The translations under genes and the position numbers were made by a program. 20,127 nucleotides of DNA, taken from the NCBI GenBank assembly GCA_026770585.1, contig MU647229.1:135908-156034 (forward strand), read 5' to 3'. Positions 18,001 through 20,127 of the stretch are shown piece after piece (the stretch's first letter is position 1; each line of letters opens with the position of its first letter). Source of the stretch: Baffinella frigidus. Lineage: Eukaryota > Cryptophyceae > Cryptomonadales > Baffinellaceae. The notes beneath the pieces were generated by a model, which had not been told where the DNA came from, did not search any database, and saw nothing but the letters and a program-made list of their open reading frames with translations.

Positions 18001-20127
18001 GGTTTAGGATTGGGCGGCGGTTGGAAGGATAGGGCGGCAGTTGCAAGGAGAGGAAGGCAGTTGGCAGGATAGGGTGGCGATTGACTTGATAGGAGGGCGG
18101 TTAGCTGGATAAAGTTTGGGGAAACCAGCCTGGCCAAGGAGTTCTTAGCCAAGGGCGGCACGGAGCTGGGGCCTATGTCGACCACGCTGTCAAAATTTAA
18201 TTATTTAATTTCGCATTACCACTCGAGGCTACAAGTATGACTATTTTGAAACAGGGTTCATTTACAAGTGAAGGAGGGAAAGGAATGTGTAGTAATTTTT
18301 ACACAAGTAGGGGCGTTTGGTCTCGTAGCTCAAGGAATTCCTTGAGTAGCTCAAGGAATTCCTTGAGCTACTAAACGTGACCAAGCCTGCCCCTGACTGG
18401 TACTAAATTTAACAACCCCACATTTAAAATACTCCCTCTTCCAGCCTCGAGTGGTAGATTTCACCGTGATTTTGAACCTTCCTATATTGTTTTGTTCTGG
18501 TTCGGATTCTAGTTTATTTTTGCCTATCGTAGAGTCTAGGAATTATTCACGTATGGGTTGTTCAAGAAATCCCTTCATAGTCCGCTGTTTTGGTTGCCCT
18601 GCAGTATCGCCAGTTCAGAAGACTTTTTCGAGTTATAGAACTCCGAGGTGGAACAAATCAAGGCTGGATCTTGAGCAATTTCCTTCGCAAGGAGCTCGAA
18701 TTCGGAGCTCTGGCTGAGGGAAATGTGTCAAGATCCAGCTTTGATTTGATCCACTTCATGATGATCCAACACTCCACGCAGTAATTCTTCGGCTCCGGAC
18801 CGAACCCATATCCCTAATCCGCCGCCCAAACCTAAACCCTATACCCCAATCCCGAGACCCAATACCCTTAACCCCTAGACCCTAAACCCTAAACCCTGAA
18901 CCCAAAACCAGGGACCTCAAGGTTGCGCTGCAGTACTGTGCCAGTGAGCATGCGGTAAATCCGCGAATCCTAAACCCTAAATCTGCGAACCCTGAACCCT
19001 GAACCTCGAACCCTGAACCCTGAACCCTGAACCCTGAACCCTGAACCCTGAACCCTGAACCCTGAACTTTGAACCCTCAGGTGATCTTGAGGCTTCGGAC
19101 CGAGGGCTTCATGGGAAGGGGCGCGGTAAACCCCAAAACCCCAAAAAACCAAACCATAACCGAAAATCCAAAACACTCAAAACTCAATGATCAATGCTCA
19201 ATGATCAATGCTCGATGCTCAACACCAACCCTCAAACCTCAACCCGCAATCCTCAACCTCAAACCCTAAACGCTAAACCTGAAACCCGAAACCGAGAACA
19301 GGACATCGCATTCCTCTCAGCCTTCCCCGCGGAGTCAGAGGTTTGCGCCCCTTCCTTCTAATCTCTCAAGTGGCGAGTTATCCCTTGAGTGGCGAGTAGC
19401 CTCTTACACTCCTTCCTAGGCCAATGCGGTGTTGCCTGCGAGCCTTCGTGGGGCATAAACGACTCGCTCGCCAGTTGAGGGATACAACGTGTATTCGCTG
19501 GCATGACCTCTCACGTCGCCTGCTCACCCACAGCCTCCGTGGGGGTGCAAAACATTGTCGTTATACACCAAGTGTCCATTCAACTGCAGACTCTTATCAT
19601 TTCCCACGAATTATGCTTATACACAAAAAATCGATTTCCCGCAGGTGGTGTCCCCAAAACCTATTATCCATATACATTAGATATCATTGTACACTAGTTG
19701 TCCATTCAATGAGGAACTGTTTTCAGGTGGTGTTTCCGCCCCAGACGTGCCTCGCCCCCCTTGTCGGCCATGCCTTCCATGTAGTAAGCTCGTCCTAGAG
19801 GGCGAGACGTTCTCCTCCCCTCCCCAGCCCTTGAGGTCGGTCGCGGACCGCTAGAGCCCTTACGCCTCGTCACACCTTGCCGTGTGGCTAGTCGCGGTCG
19901 TGTTTGACACTTCGTTCAACTTCGCTTTCCCCCTTTCAGGTGGTGTCCCCGAAAACCTACATACATTATATACCAATTATCATTGTACACTAGTTATGCA
20001 ATTAATGGGGGGCTGTTTTCAGGTGGTGTTTCCACCGCTGACGTACCTCGGGCCTGTGCGGGAGAAGGACGAGAACGGCGTCGAGCAGCCCAAGAAACCG
20101 CAGGTCACCATTGAGGGCGAGGGGGGG
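5535..20127 (+). CDS. Gene B: RCC1 propeller - cysteine-rich - transmembrane - ADP-ribosyltransferase protein (3' end beyond window)
   Basis: Exons: 5535-5672, 5816-5903, 6029-6120, 6365-6452, 6579-6670, 7212-7299, 7521-7612, 8477-8582, 9394-9485, 9865-9952, 10248-10339, 10572-10659, 10822-10913, 11690-11777, 12046-13293, 13494-13592, 14074-14133, (14265-14321 and 15012-15037 tentative), 15294-15338, 15411-15439, 15609-15652, 15726-15768, 15848-15907 or 15913, 16143-16193, 16330-16390, 16591-16643, 16784-16859, 17199-17255, 17385-17452, 17570-17608, 17674-17706, 17900-17991, 18912-18954, 19081-19125, 19302-19340, 20023-20127. Phases agree at every junction except around 14134-15037. About 1,260 residues are visible. 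Joining the RCC1 part to the ART part rests on matching phase 1 at 13293/13494, a GT donor, an aaaccag acceptor, and basic residues right after the membrane helix. The alternative is two genes split near 13.3 kb or 14.2-15.0 kb. Confidence 0.65.
6029..6452 (+). CDS. Gene B blade 2 (exons 6029-6120 and 6365-6452)
   Basis: The B exon reads ELGTNLPSVDLGAGKTPGAV and ends YQHACAIL. The A exon reads DDATVKCWGGN, GQLGLGD, RGDDSN. The intron between them (244 nt) is short and has no foreign element, so it shows the basic B-to-A intron whose pieces recur in the longer ones. Confidence 0.85.
6579..7299 (+). CDS. Gene B blade 3 (exons 6579-6670 and 7212-7299)
   Basis: The B exon reads EMGTNLPSVDLGAGRKVKAL and ends MRHTCALL, donor CTG|GTAAGG. 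The A exon reads DDATIKCWGYNGYGQLGLGD and is almost a copy of the blade 1 A exon. The intron between them carries a MITE-like element (6981-7166). Unlike the other blade introns it ends in telomere-like sequence, aaccctaaaccctggaccag, instead of the usual TTCTCGCCGCAG. Confidence 0.82.
6981..7166. mobile_element. MITE with about 50-bp inverted repeats
   Basis: Arms 6981-7033 and 7115-7166 match over almost their whole length (cores ACTATCCGG, GATAGGCCC, CCTCGGCAGACGTT). 186 bp, non-coding. The high arm similarity suggests a recent insertion. Confidence 0.82.
7308..7440. repeat. (TC)n tract, intron after blade 3 of gene B
   Basis: Starts 9 nt after the donor GTCCTTGCC, includes a C7 run, and ends at the constant block GCCTGCCCCGCGCGCTCC. 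Shorter tracts sit at the same place at 5911-5930 and 9268-9297. Confidence 0.9.
7521..8582 (+). CDS. Gene B blade 4 (exons 7521-7612 and 8477-8582)
   Basis: The B exon reads EMGTNLTSVDLGPGRTAVAV and ends WHTCALL. I take 8477-8582 as the A exon: EDASIKCWGLNEMGQLGL, then an insertion around VVVYGDVEDRGD, 106 nt in all, six codons longer than the others and still phase 1. Two earlier A-like copies in the 864-nt intron (8099-8159 and 8373-8399) are broken and are probably skipped. Confidence 0.7.
7613..7772 (+). repeat. GTCACGTG intron element, copy 1
   Basis: A block from the donor side (GGAAGCCTTTT, GGGGAGCTGTACAAGTGAGG) through GTGTAGTAATTTTTA, the palindromic GGTCACGTGT / ACACGTGACC, to AAAGGGTGCTTGGGTAGCC. 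Copy 2 is at 9486-9664, copy 3 inverted at about 1129-1285 in gene A. No open frame is conserved in it. Confidence 0.75.
7920..8050. repeat. GGGA-rich purine tract
   Basis: About 130 bp of purine on the + strand, opposite in polarity to the (TC)n tracts of gene B. It lies in the phase-0 intron before the broken A exon at 8099. Confidence 0.85.
8099..8159 (+). pseudogene. Truncated A-exon copy
   Basis: After ctagaccag it reads DDATIRFWGQN, but the GQLGLGD part is lost. It ends CACACG|GTGG. No B exon follows, so using it would break the blade order. Confidence 0.55.
8228..8279. repeat. 23-bp direct repeat
   Basis: GCAAATTTGGTCACGTTACC plus GCT occurs exactly at 8228-8250 and 8257-8279. An AAAGTTAAC / GTTAACTTT hairpin lies just upstream (8182-8213). 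Confidence 0.85.
8373..8406 (+). pseudogene. A-exon fragment ending in a G12 run
   Basis: After CACCGCAG it reads DDATVKCWG, then twelve G in a row (8395-8406) and unrelated sequence. No donor or GQLGLGD follows. Confidence 0.6.
8588..8719. repeat. (TC)n tract, intron after blade 4 of gene B
   Basis: Follows donor GTCCTG and runs directly into a broken A-exon fragment at 8720, which suggests unequal exchange within the tract. Confidence 0.9.
8720..8758 (+). pseudogene. 3' half of an A exon
   Basis: It reads GDAVNRGDNP followed by a stop, directly after a (TC)n tract. The front of the exon and the donor are gone. Confidence 0.5.
8791..8921. mobile_element. TIR element, TCGGAACAYAACTGAATCAG family
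   Basis: 24-bp arms 8791-8814 and 8898-8921 with one mismatch. Inside, AAAGCTTAAGATAAGGGTGGATATGC is found again, inverted, at about 11262-11290. Confidence 0.78.
8966..9131. mobile_element. TIR element, CCCACACAGCGG family, copy 2
   Basis: Arms at 8966-8996 and about 9101-9131, same sequence and inner hairpin as copy 1. It lies in the disturbed intron after blade 4. Confidence 0.75.
9222..9260 (+). pseudogene. 3' half of an A exon with intact donor
   Basis: It reads LGDAINRGSTAN and ends AACG|GTCCTTGCC with a normal (TC)n intron after it. The DDATVKCWG half is missing, so it cannot form a blade. It shows that a complete copy once lay here. Confidence 0.55.
9394..9952 (+). CDS. Gene B blade 5 (exons 9394-9485 and 9865-9952)
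   Basis: The B exon reads EMGTNLSSIDLGLGRTAKAI and ends GHTCALM. The A exon reads DDASVKCWGMNIGGQLGIGD. Phases 1 and 0 are kept. The preceding intron (8583-9393, 811 nt) is heavily disturbed, with two broken A-exon fragments and two TIR elements. The intron between the two exons carries a copy of the GTCACGTG element. Confidence 0.78.
9486..9664 (+). repeat. GTCACGTG intron element, copy 2
   Basis: Same order of blocks as copy 1 with a longer start. It follows the blade 5 B exon. Confidence 0.72.
9961..10029. repeat. (TC)n tract, intron after blade 5 of gene B
   Basis: Same position after donor GTCCGTGCC; (TCGC) units at the start, pure TC later. Confidence 0.9.
10123..10244. mobile_element. 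Inverted-repeat insertion 3 nt before a 3' splice site
   Basis: Ends CACATGGATACCTC and GAGGTACCACTGTG, imperfect arms of about 35 bp. It splits the constant intron end CTCACCGCG / TGCAG, leaving CAG against the exon at 10248. Confidence 0.6.
10248..10659 (+). CDS. Gene B blade 6 (exons 10248-10339 and 10572-10659)
   Basis: The B exon begins after GTGCAG with gg instead of ag, so the usual Glu of EMG becomes Gly (GMGKNLSSVDLGVGRTA). It ends GGYHTCALL with donor GTACC. The A exon reads DDATVKCWGYNEEGQLGTGD. A 122-bp inverted-repeat insertion ends 3 nt before the B exon (10123-10244). Confidence 0.8.
10669..10719. repeat. (TC)n tract, intron after blade 6 of gene B
   Basis: Short version at the same position after GTCCTTGCC. 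Confidence 0.88.
10822..11777 (+). CDS. Gene B blade 7 (exons 10822-10913 and 11690-11777)
   Basis: The B exon reads EMGENLTSIDLGAGRTPVAI and ends FYTCALL. The A exon reads DDETIKCWGYNVHGQLGRGD and ends AACG|GTCCTT. This completes seven blades, the number in the classical RCC1 propeller. The 776-nt intron between them carries a TIR element on its donor (10917-11053) and two AT-rich elements. Confidence 0.8.
10917..11053. mobile_element. TIR element next to donor, CCAACCCTCAC family, gene B
   Basis: Starts CCATCAACCTTCACAGAAAG right after the donor GTA and ends GCTCTGAGGGCTGGTGG, followed by a second donor-like GTAAGCATGCCC. Same layout as at 3722-3872. The middle (GTCCTTGTACGGGTGCAGGGACCAA) is shared with the copy near 140-180. 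Confidence 0.65.
11190..11370. mobile_element. AT-rich element remnant related to 8791-8921
   Basis: Contains GCATATTCACCCTTATCTTAAGC, the reverse of part of 8843-8870, and a tandem pair of TTTGGAAGCCTAAnA units. Boundaries are unclear. Confidence 0.45.
11506..11642. mobile_element. TIR element, AGGCCATGCA family
   Basis: Ends AGGCCATGCAATTTAAACCG and its inverted form CGATTCAAACTGCATGGCCT (17 of 20). Inner arms TTTTGCTATCTT / AAGATAGCAAAA. 137 bp, ending about 47 bp before the blade 7 A exon. Confidence 0.7.
11815..11864. repeat. (TC)n tract, intron after blade 7 of gene B
   Basis: Pure TC run, here displaced about 35 nt from the donor by a second copy of CCCCGCGCGCTCC-like sequence. Confidence 0.88.
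11947..12045 (+). other. Truncated eighth B exon, alternative 5' extension of the large exon
   Basis: After GTGCAG the sequence reads GTNLPSVHLGAGGTAVHG, a B-exon start whose second half is missing. It stays in frame into the large exon through a pyrimidine-rich stretch coding SLLTLFFVFVA. Either the acceptor at 11946 is used and these 33 residues are included, or the better acceptor at 12045 is used and this is intron. I favour the second because the hydrophobic stretch is the polypyrimidine tract of that acceptor. Confidence 0.5.
12046..13293 (+). CDS. Gene B large exon: cysteine-rich GCC2/GCC3-like region, SEA-like region, transmembrane helix
   Basis: It starts after a strong pyrimidine tract and TTTGTTGCAG, phase 1, giving EMGEHLPALAFCGCSPG. 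About 12090-12870 codes repeated cysteine motifs of two alternating kinds: EGF-like CACEAGFTGDA and ephrin-receptor-like GTYKSGVGSAVCTSCP, the pattern of the GCC2/GCC3 family, about five to six repeats. A cysteine-free region (about 12880-13200) with SFITFSGRLQ and RRRKLLVTSVVVETRVVV resembles SEA-like juxtamembrane domains (inference). LAGIAIGGVALLAACVCVCW at 13233-13292 is a transmembrane helix. Read-through beyond 13293 gives a stop at 13311-13313, but the donor TGGG|GTGG in phase 1 joins to 13494. Confidence 0.8.
13233..13292 (+). other. Transmembrane helix of gene B
   Basis: Twenty uncharged residues from LAGIAIGG to VCVCW. The next exon (13494) begins with VVRTRRAK, a basic stop-transfer sequence. 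With the N-terminal signal peptide this predicts a type I membrane protein, propeller and cysteine-rich stalk outside and everything downstream inside. The cluster of cysteines at the inner edge could be lipid-modified (inference). Confidence 0.75.
13294..13493 (+). repeat. Telomere-like repeat intron joining membrane and cytoplasmic parts
   Basis: 200 nt of CCCTAAA and variants between GTGGAAACC and aaaccag. Both its ends and the downstream exon carry GTG. It holds a run of perfect CCCTAAA units at about 13410-13440. Confidence 0.75.
13494..13592 (+). CDS. Gene B juxtamembrane cytoplasmic exon
   Basis: 99 nt, phase 1 in and out, after ctaaaccag. It reads VVRTRRAKLTTDNFARRSQL, then LGLAGNVAEAAK. 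It is basic at first, then helical. The donor AAAG|GTGCACC shares GTGC with the start of the next exon. No family is recognised in this piece. Confidence 0.68.
13593..14073 (+). repeat. Composite telomere-like intron
   Basis: Telomere-like ends with a unique stretch at 13630-13815 in the middle. AGGTGC occurs at the donor (13591-13596), in the middle (CAGGTGC near 13815) and at the acceptor (14072-14077), as if two insertions shared one target. The last part drifts to (AAACC)n. Confidence 0.65.
14074..14133 (+). CDS. Gene B helical linker exon
   Basis: 60 nt, phase 1 both ends. It reads ADAQELRDLVEDSVKNLGK, an amphipathic helix. The acceptor is aaaacag|GTGCTG and the donor AAAG|GTACC. Its end (GAAGACTCTGTCAAAAATCTCGGC) recurs in degenerate form at 14288-14321 and 15018-15037. 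Confidence 0.65.
14265..14321 (+). CDS. Tentative gene B exon, repeat of the helical linker
   Basis: In phase 1 it would read FRMERRGAVADAVRDLGE, similar to the LVEDSVKNLGK end of the preceding exon, with donor GAAG|GTAACC. The acceptor (GGTGGAG) has no pyrimidine tract, so the start is uncertain. It may be a duplicated exon remnant inside an intron. Confidence 0.35.
14749..14829 (-). tRNA. tRNA-like sequence, probable pseudogene (long variable arm)
   Basis: The minus strand has a perfect box A, TGGCCGAGTGG (14823-14813), and a near box B, GGTTCAATTCT (14771-14761). Between them AGAAGA-ATGATTA-TCTTCT makes an anticodon-like stem-loop (GAT in the anticodon position), and CTCA-GGTTA-TGAG makes a long variable arm. 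The T stem pairs badly and no acceptor stem can be closed. A GAT anticodon does not fit a long-variable-arm tRNA of Ser or Leu type. I read it as a tRNA-derived pseudogene or SINE head. Confidence 0.45.
14806..14940 (-). repeat. Tandem copies of a tRNA 5' half
   Basis: The unit TTGGCCGAGTGGTTAAGGCG, plus about 10 bases such as AAGGATTATC, is repeated five times with spacings of about 22-32 bp (one copy has GTT for GGT). Every copy keeps box A, only the last has a box B. It lies inside a gene B intron, on the opposite strand. Confidence 0.7.
14936..15006. repeat. (AACC)n then (AACT)n microsatellite
   Basis: About 70 bp of 4-bp repeats, directly continuing the last tRNA-half copy (caacc becomes caact), as if slippage started from its end. 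Confidence 0.9.
15012..15037 (+). CDS. Tentative gene B micro-exon
   Basis: It reads AMEDAVSN and then phase 1 into 15294, which fits the downstream frame. It again resembles the LVEDSVKN motif. The upstream side does not fit: the nearest AG (15010-15011) leaves the wrong phase. Either the acceptor lies elsewhere or this is a decayed copy. Confidence 0.35.
15294..15439 (+). CDS. Gene B exons 15294-15338 and 15411-15439
   Basis: They read FRLSTKGKFAPLVF, then G from the split codon, then NFDEATTAL. The 72-nt intron between them is pure CCCTAAA-like sequence and is flanked by an exact 11-bp direct repeat, GGTAACTTCGA (15338-15348 and 15410-15420). The first copy supplies the GT donor. Phases 1/1 and 1/0. 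Confidence 0.65.
15515..15606. repeat. Longest perfect CCCTAAA run
   Basis: About 11-13 perfect CCCTAAA units before ccag|AGCGAC. It is part of the intron 15440-15608. Confidence 0.92.
15609..15768 (+). CDS. Gene B exons 15609-15652 and 15726-15768
   Basis: The first reads SDFLCVNSAELHAN plus two bases, donor CAT|GTAAACCC, where the telomere-like repeat itself forms the donor. The second completes Met and reads AKRELAVVSEIEEM, probably helical. Phase 2 at the shared junction agrees. The acceptor before 15609 is followed by A, the only exception to AG|G in the ART half. Confidence 0.65.
15848..15913 (+). CDS. Gene B exon with non-GT donor
   Basis: It reads VAGVRQRVIQNSVESKGWAS, and the frame then runs into a stop in telomere-like sequence. 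The next exon must be entered in phase 0, and both GT candidates (15897, 15906) give phase 1 and a downstream stop. The donor is therefore GC (after 15913) or GA (after 15907). GTTGC begins both the upstream intron (15769) and this exon (15848). Confidence 0.6.
16143..16390 (+). CDS. Gene B exons 16143-16193 and 16330-16390
   Basis: The first reads DQAQLKEAEELEECLDY, a strongly charged helix of coiled-coil type. The second reads VLNQEAGSSKVVFENGGATQ, ending in phase 1 at CAAG|GTCAAAC. The intron between them begins GTGC and the second exon also begins GTGC. Confidence 0.7.
16591..16859 (+). CDS. Gene B exons 16591-16643 and 16784-16859, entry to the ART domain
   Basis: They read LKRDCDTDGNLLPSREI, then VDRETGQTRGMLLDDFTAH and PSSKLA. 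The TRGMLLDDF stretch just before the ART fold is, to my recollection, a common lead-in in this family of protist ADP-ribosyltransferases. The intron between them starts GTCGAC and the next exon starts GTGGAC, a one-mismatch direct repeat. Phase 0 at that junction, phase 1 at the end. Confidence 0.7.
16860..17198 (+). repeat. Composite intron with a foldback element and both repeat polarities
   Basis: A small foldback (about 16864-16991) has CCACGCCAGAGGC / GCCTCTGGCGTAG ends. TTTAGGG-polarity sequence lies at 17054-17090. CCCTAAA-polarity sequence follows. GGACTGCGGTGGGAGAATGT at 17107 resembles the next exon start (17199), a long imperfect direct repeat. Confidence 0.6.
17011..17053 (+). 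pseudogene. Partial duplicate of the end of exon 16784-16859
   Basis: It reads DESTAHPSATQG, against DDFTAHPSSKLAG at 16820-16859, and both end in phase 1 before GT. It lies beyond the small foldback element. It could be an alternative exon end or a remnant. Confidence 0.45.
17199..17452 (+). CDS. Gene B exons 17199-17255 and 17385-17452, ART N-terminal helices
   Basis: They read LGREHVLALRLYTTVAFK, then S from the split codon, then INHPLRDATRKAEGKAHPL. The pattern L-T-x-x-E-x-x-A-L-x-x-Y-T, then I-N-x-x-L-R is the helical first part of R-S-E type ADP-ribosyltransferases. The intron between them is GC-AG: AAA|GCATACACC, next exon GCATCAACC, with GCAT at both ends. Only this GC donor keeps the frame. 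Confidence 0.75.
17256..17899 (+). repeat. Telomere-like introns of the ART domain
   Basis: Introns 17256-17384 (GC-AG), 17453-17569, 17609-17673 and 17707-17899. The last drifts to CCCGAAA and CGAAACC units. Confidence 0.75.
17570..17706 (+). CDS. Gene B exons 17570-17608 and 17674-17706, ART helix before the active-site strand
   Basis: They read VALLEKAVLQLRK and VEGNETTAHDS, phase 0 throughout. The helix with LxxAxxQLRK precedes the LYRG strand in this family. The 65-nt intron between them starts AAG|GTAAACCC and ends aaaccag. Confidence 0.7.
17900..17991 (+). CDS. Gene B exon with catalytic Arg and Ser-Thr motif of the ART domain
   Basis: It reads VDLYRGLASRSIPEEFLAK, then GGTELASMSTT and ends in phase 2. 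LYRG holds the NAD-binding arginine and MSTT the serine of the R-S-E triad. A second, shorter copy of its 3' half lies in the next intron at 18137-18190. The donor is CG|GTGAAAC. Confidence 0.8.
18001..18117. repeat. Minisatellite, about 20-bp unit, five copies
   Basis: Units such as GGCGGCAGTTGCAAGGAGAG and GGTGGCGATTGACTTGATAG. It lies between the two copies of the catalytic exon segment. Confidence 0.75.
18137..18190 (+). pseudogene. Duplicate of the catalytic ART exon's 3' half
   Basis: It reads AKEFLAKGGTELGPMSTT, nearly the same as EEFLAKGGTELASMSTT at 17939-17989. An acceptor-like gaaaccag lies just upstream at about 18121-18128. The LYRG half is missing. It may be a decayed duplicate or a candidate alternative exon. 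Confidence 0.5.
18217..18456. mobile_element. Foldback element with tandem perfect palindromes
   Basis: TIRs TACCACTCGAGGCT (18217-18230) and AGCCTCGAGTGGTA (18443-18456). The centre carries CTCAAGGAATTCCTTGAG twice (18329-18346, 18350-18367). GTGTAGTAATTTTTA is shared with the GTCACGTG elements. Confidence 0.75.
18647..18754. mobile_element. Foldback element, GGCTGGATCTTGA family
   Basis: Arms 18647-18674 and 18728-18754 (CAAATCAAGGCTGGATCTTG type), two or three mismatches, 108 bp, non-coding. A short open frame across it is a shadow of the arms. Confidence 0.7.
18912..19340 (+). CDS. Gene B exons 18912-18954, 19081-19125, 19302-19340, ART core with ExE motif
   Basis: They read DLKVALQYCASEHA, VILRLRTEGFMGRGA and DIAFLSAFPAESE. 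Phases 2, 0, 0 join directly to MSTT upstream and to VVFPPLTYL downstream. The ESE of PAESE matches the ExE active-site motif of arginine-specific ARTs. Together with LYRG and MSTT the triad is complete, so the enzyme looks intact. Introns are CCCTGAA and CCCTAAA repeats with donors GTAAATCC, GTAAACCC and GTTTGCG. Confidence 0.8.
18985..19080 (+). repeat. CCCTGAA run in an ART intron
   Basis: About ten units of CCCTGAA, ending in CCCTCAG|GTGATC. This is the C-for-T variant (TTCAGGG) of the telomere repeat, also seen in Plasmodium telomeres. Confidence 0.88.
19126..19301 (+). repeat. Degenerate telomere-like intron
   Basis: Donor GTAAACCCC and acceptor gagaacag. The middle has short TCAATGATCAATGCTC repeats (19184-19220). 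Confidence 0.7.
19645..19726 (+). repeat. 82-bp intron-like element, copy 1
   Basis: Runs from GTGGTGTCCCC to CTGTTTTCAG and is flanked by CAG|GTGGTGT at both ends. Shares TATCATTGTACACTAGTT with copy 2. A degenerate 3' part lies at about 19550-19596 (TACACCAAGTGTCCATTCAA). Confidence 0.75.
19727..19798 (+). pseudogene. Degenerate duplicate of the VVFPPLTYL exon
   Basis: After CTGTTTTCAG it reads VVFPPQTCLAPLV and reaches a stop at about 19796. Like the exon at 20023 it is preceded by an 82-bp element starting GTGGTGTCCCC. A tandem duplication of element plus exon is the simplest explanation. Confidence 0.6.
19940..20022 (+). repeat. 83-bp intron-like element, copy 2
   Basis: Same ends and inner blocks as copy 1, directly before the last exon. 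Each copy has a GT donor, an AG acceptor and a 10-bp direct repeat CAGGTGGTGT. Confidence 0.75.
20023..20127 (+). CDS. Gene B last visible exon, end of ART domain (runs off right edge)
   Basis: After CTGTTTTCAG it reads VVFPPLTYLGPVREKDENGV and continues open to the window end (35 codons). FPPLTYL directly after the ExE motif is the usual next strand of ARTs. An 83-bp intron-like element (19940-20022) precedes it, starting with GTGGTGT, the same bases that start this exon. Confidence 0.78.
   Translation, partial: MVFPPLTYLGPVREKDENGVEQPKKPQVTIEGEGG

Noticed and set aside
18590-18784. Open frames between 18451 and 18784 as gene B exons
   Set aside because: They lie over TIR arms and a partial CCCACACAGCGG element, and MSTT joins directly to DLKVALQY at 18912 in the correct phase.
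13300-19300. A chromosome end (true telomere) or a subtelomere without genes
   Set aside because: The repeats are degenerate, interrupted by coding islands with matching phases, and unique sequence follows on both sides.

Overview
This is nuclear DNA of a eukaryotic microbe, most likely an alga or a related protist. It has short exons, GT-AG introns with consistent phases, signal peptides, and long tracts of the telomere-type heptamer CCCTAAA (with CCCTGAA variants) inside introns. Almost every 3' splice site reads AG|G, one intron must be GC-AG, and another needs a GC or GA donor. Together with TTTAGGG-type telomere repeats this would fit a dinoflagellate or another alveolate, but other algae are not excluded. 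The taxonomic statement is an inference.

Layout. (1) Positions 1-4492, minus strand: the 5' part of a secreted or membrane RCC1-repeat gene (gene A), cut by the left edge. (2) Positions 4493-5534: the divergent intergenic region, with CCAAGGGG motifs, a perfect palindrome and short repeats. (3) Positions 5535-20127, plus strand: gene B, a paralogue of gene A head to head with it. By exon phase it reads as one very large gene cut by the right edge: signal peptide, seven RCC1 propeller blades (5.5-11.8 kb), one large exon with a cysteine-rich GCC2/GCC3 ephrin-receptor-like region, a SEA-like juxtamembrane region and a transmembrane helix (12.0-13.3 kb), then about 20 tiny exons (13.5-20.1 kb) coding a helical linker and an R-S-E type ADP-ribosyltransferase (ART) domain.

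Each propeller blade is built from two exons: a 92-nt B exon (core EMGTNLPSVDLGAGR, ending HTCALL) and an 88-nt A exon (core DDATVKCWG, then GQLGLGD). Phase-1 introns follow A exons and usually carry a (TC)n tract just after the donor. Phase-0 introns follow B exons and are loaded with inverted-repeat elements. Gene B has exactly seven intact blades once broken exon copies are left out.

In the ART half nearly every intron consists of degenerate CCCTAAA repeats ending in aaaccag. Several have the first 4-11 bases of the intron repeated at the start of the next exon, as expected of inserted DNA that duplicated its target and is now spliced out. The introns also hold many small TIR elements, a tRNA-like array, minisatellites and duplicated exon pieces. 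If the model is right, gene B makes a type I membrane receptor-like protein: an outside beta-propeller plus cysteine-rich stalk and an inside arginine-type mono-ADP-ribosyltransferase.
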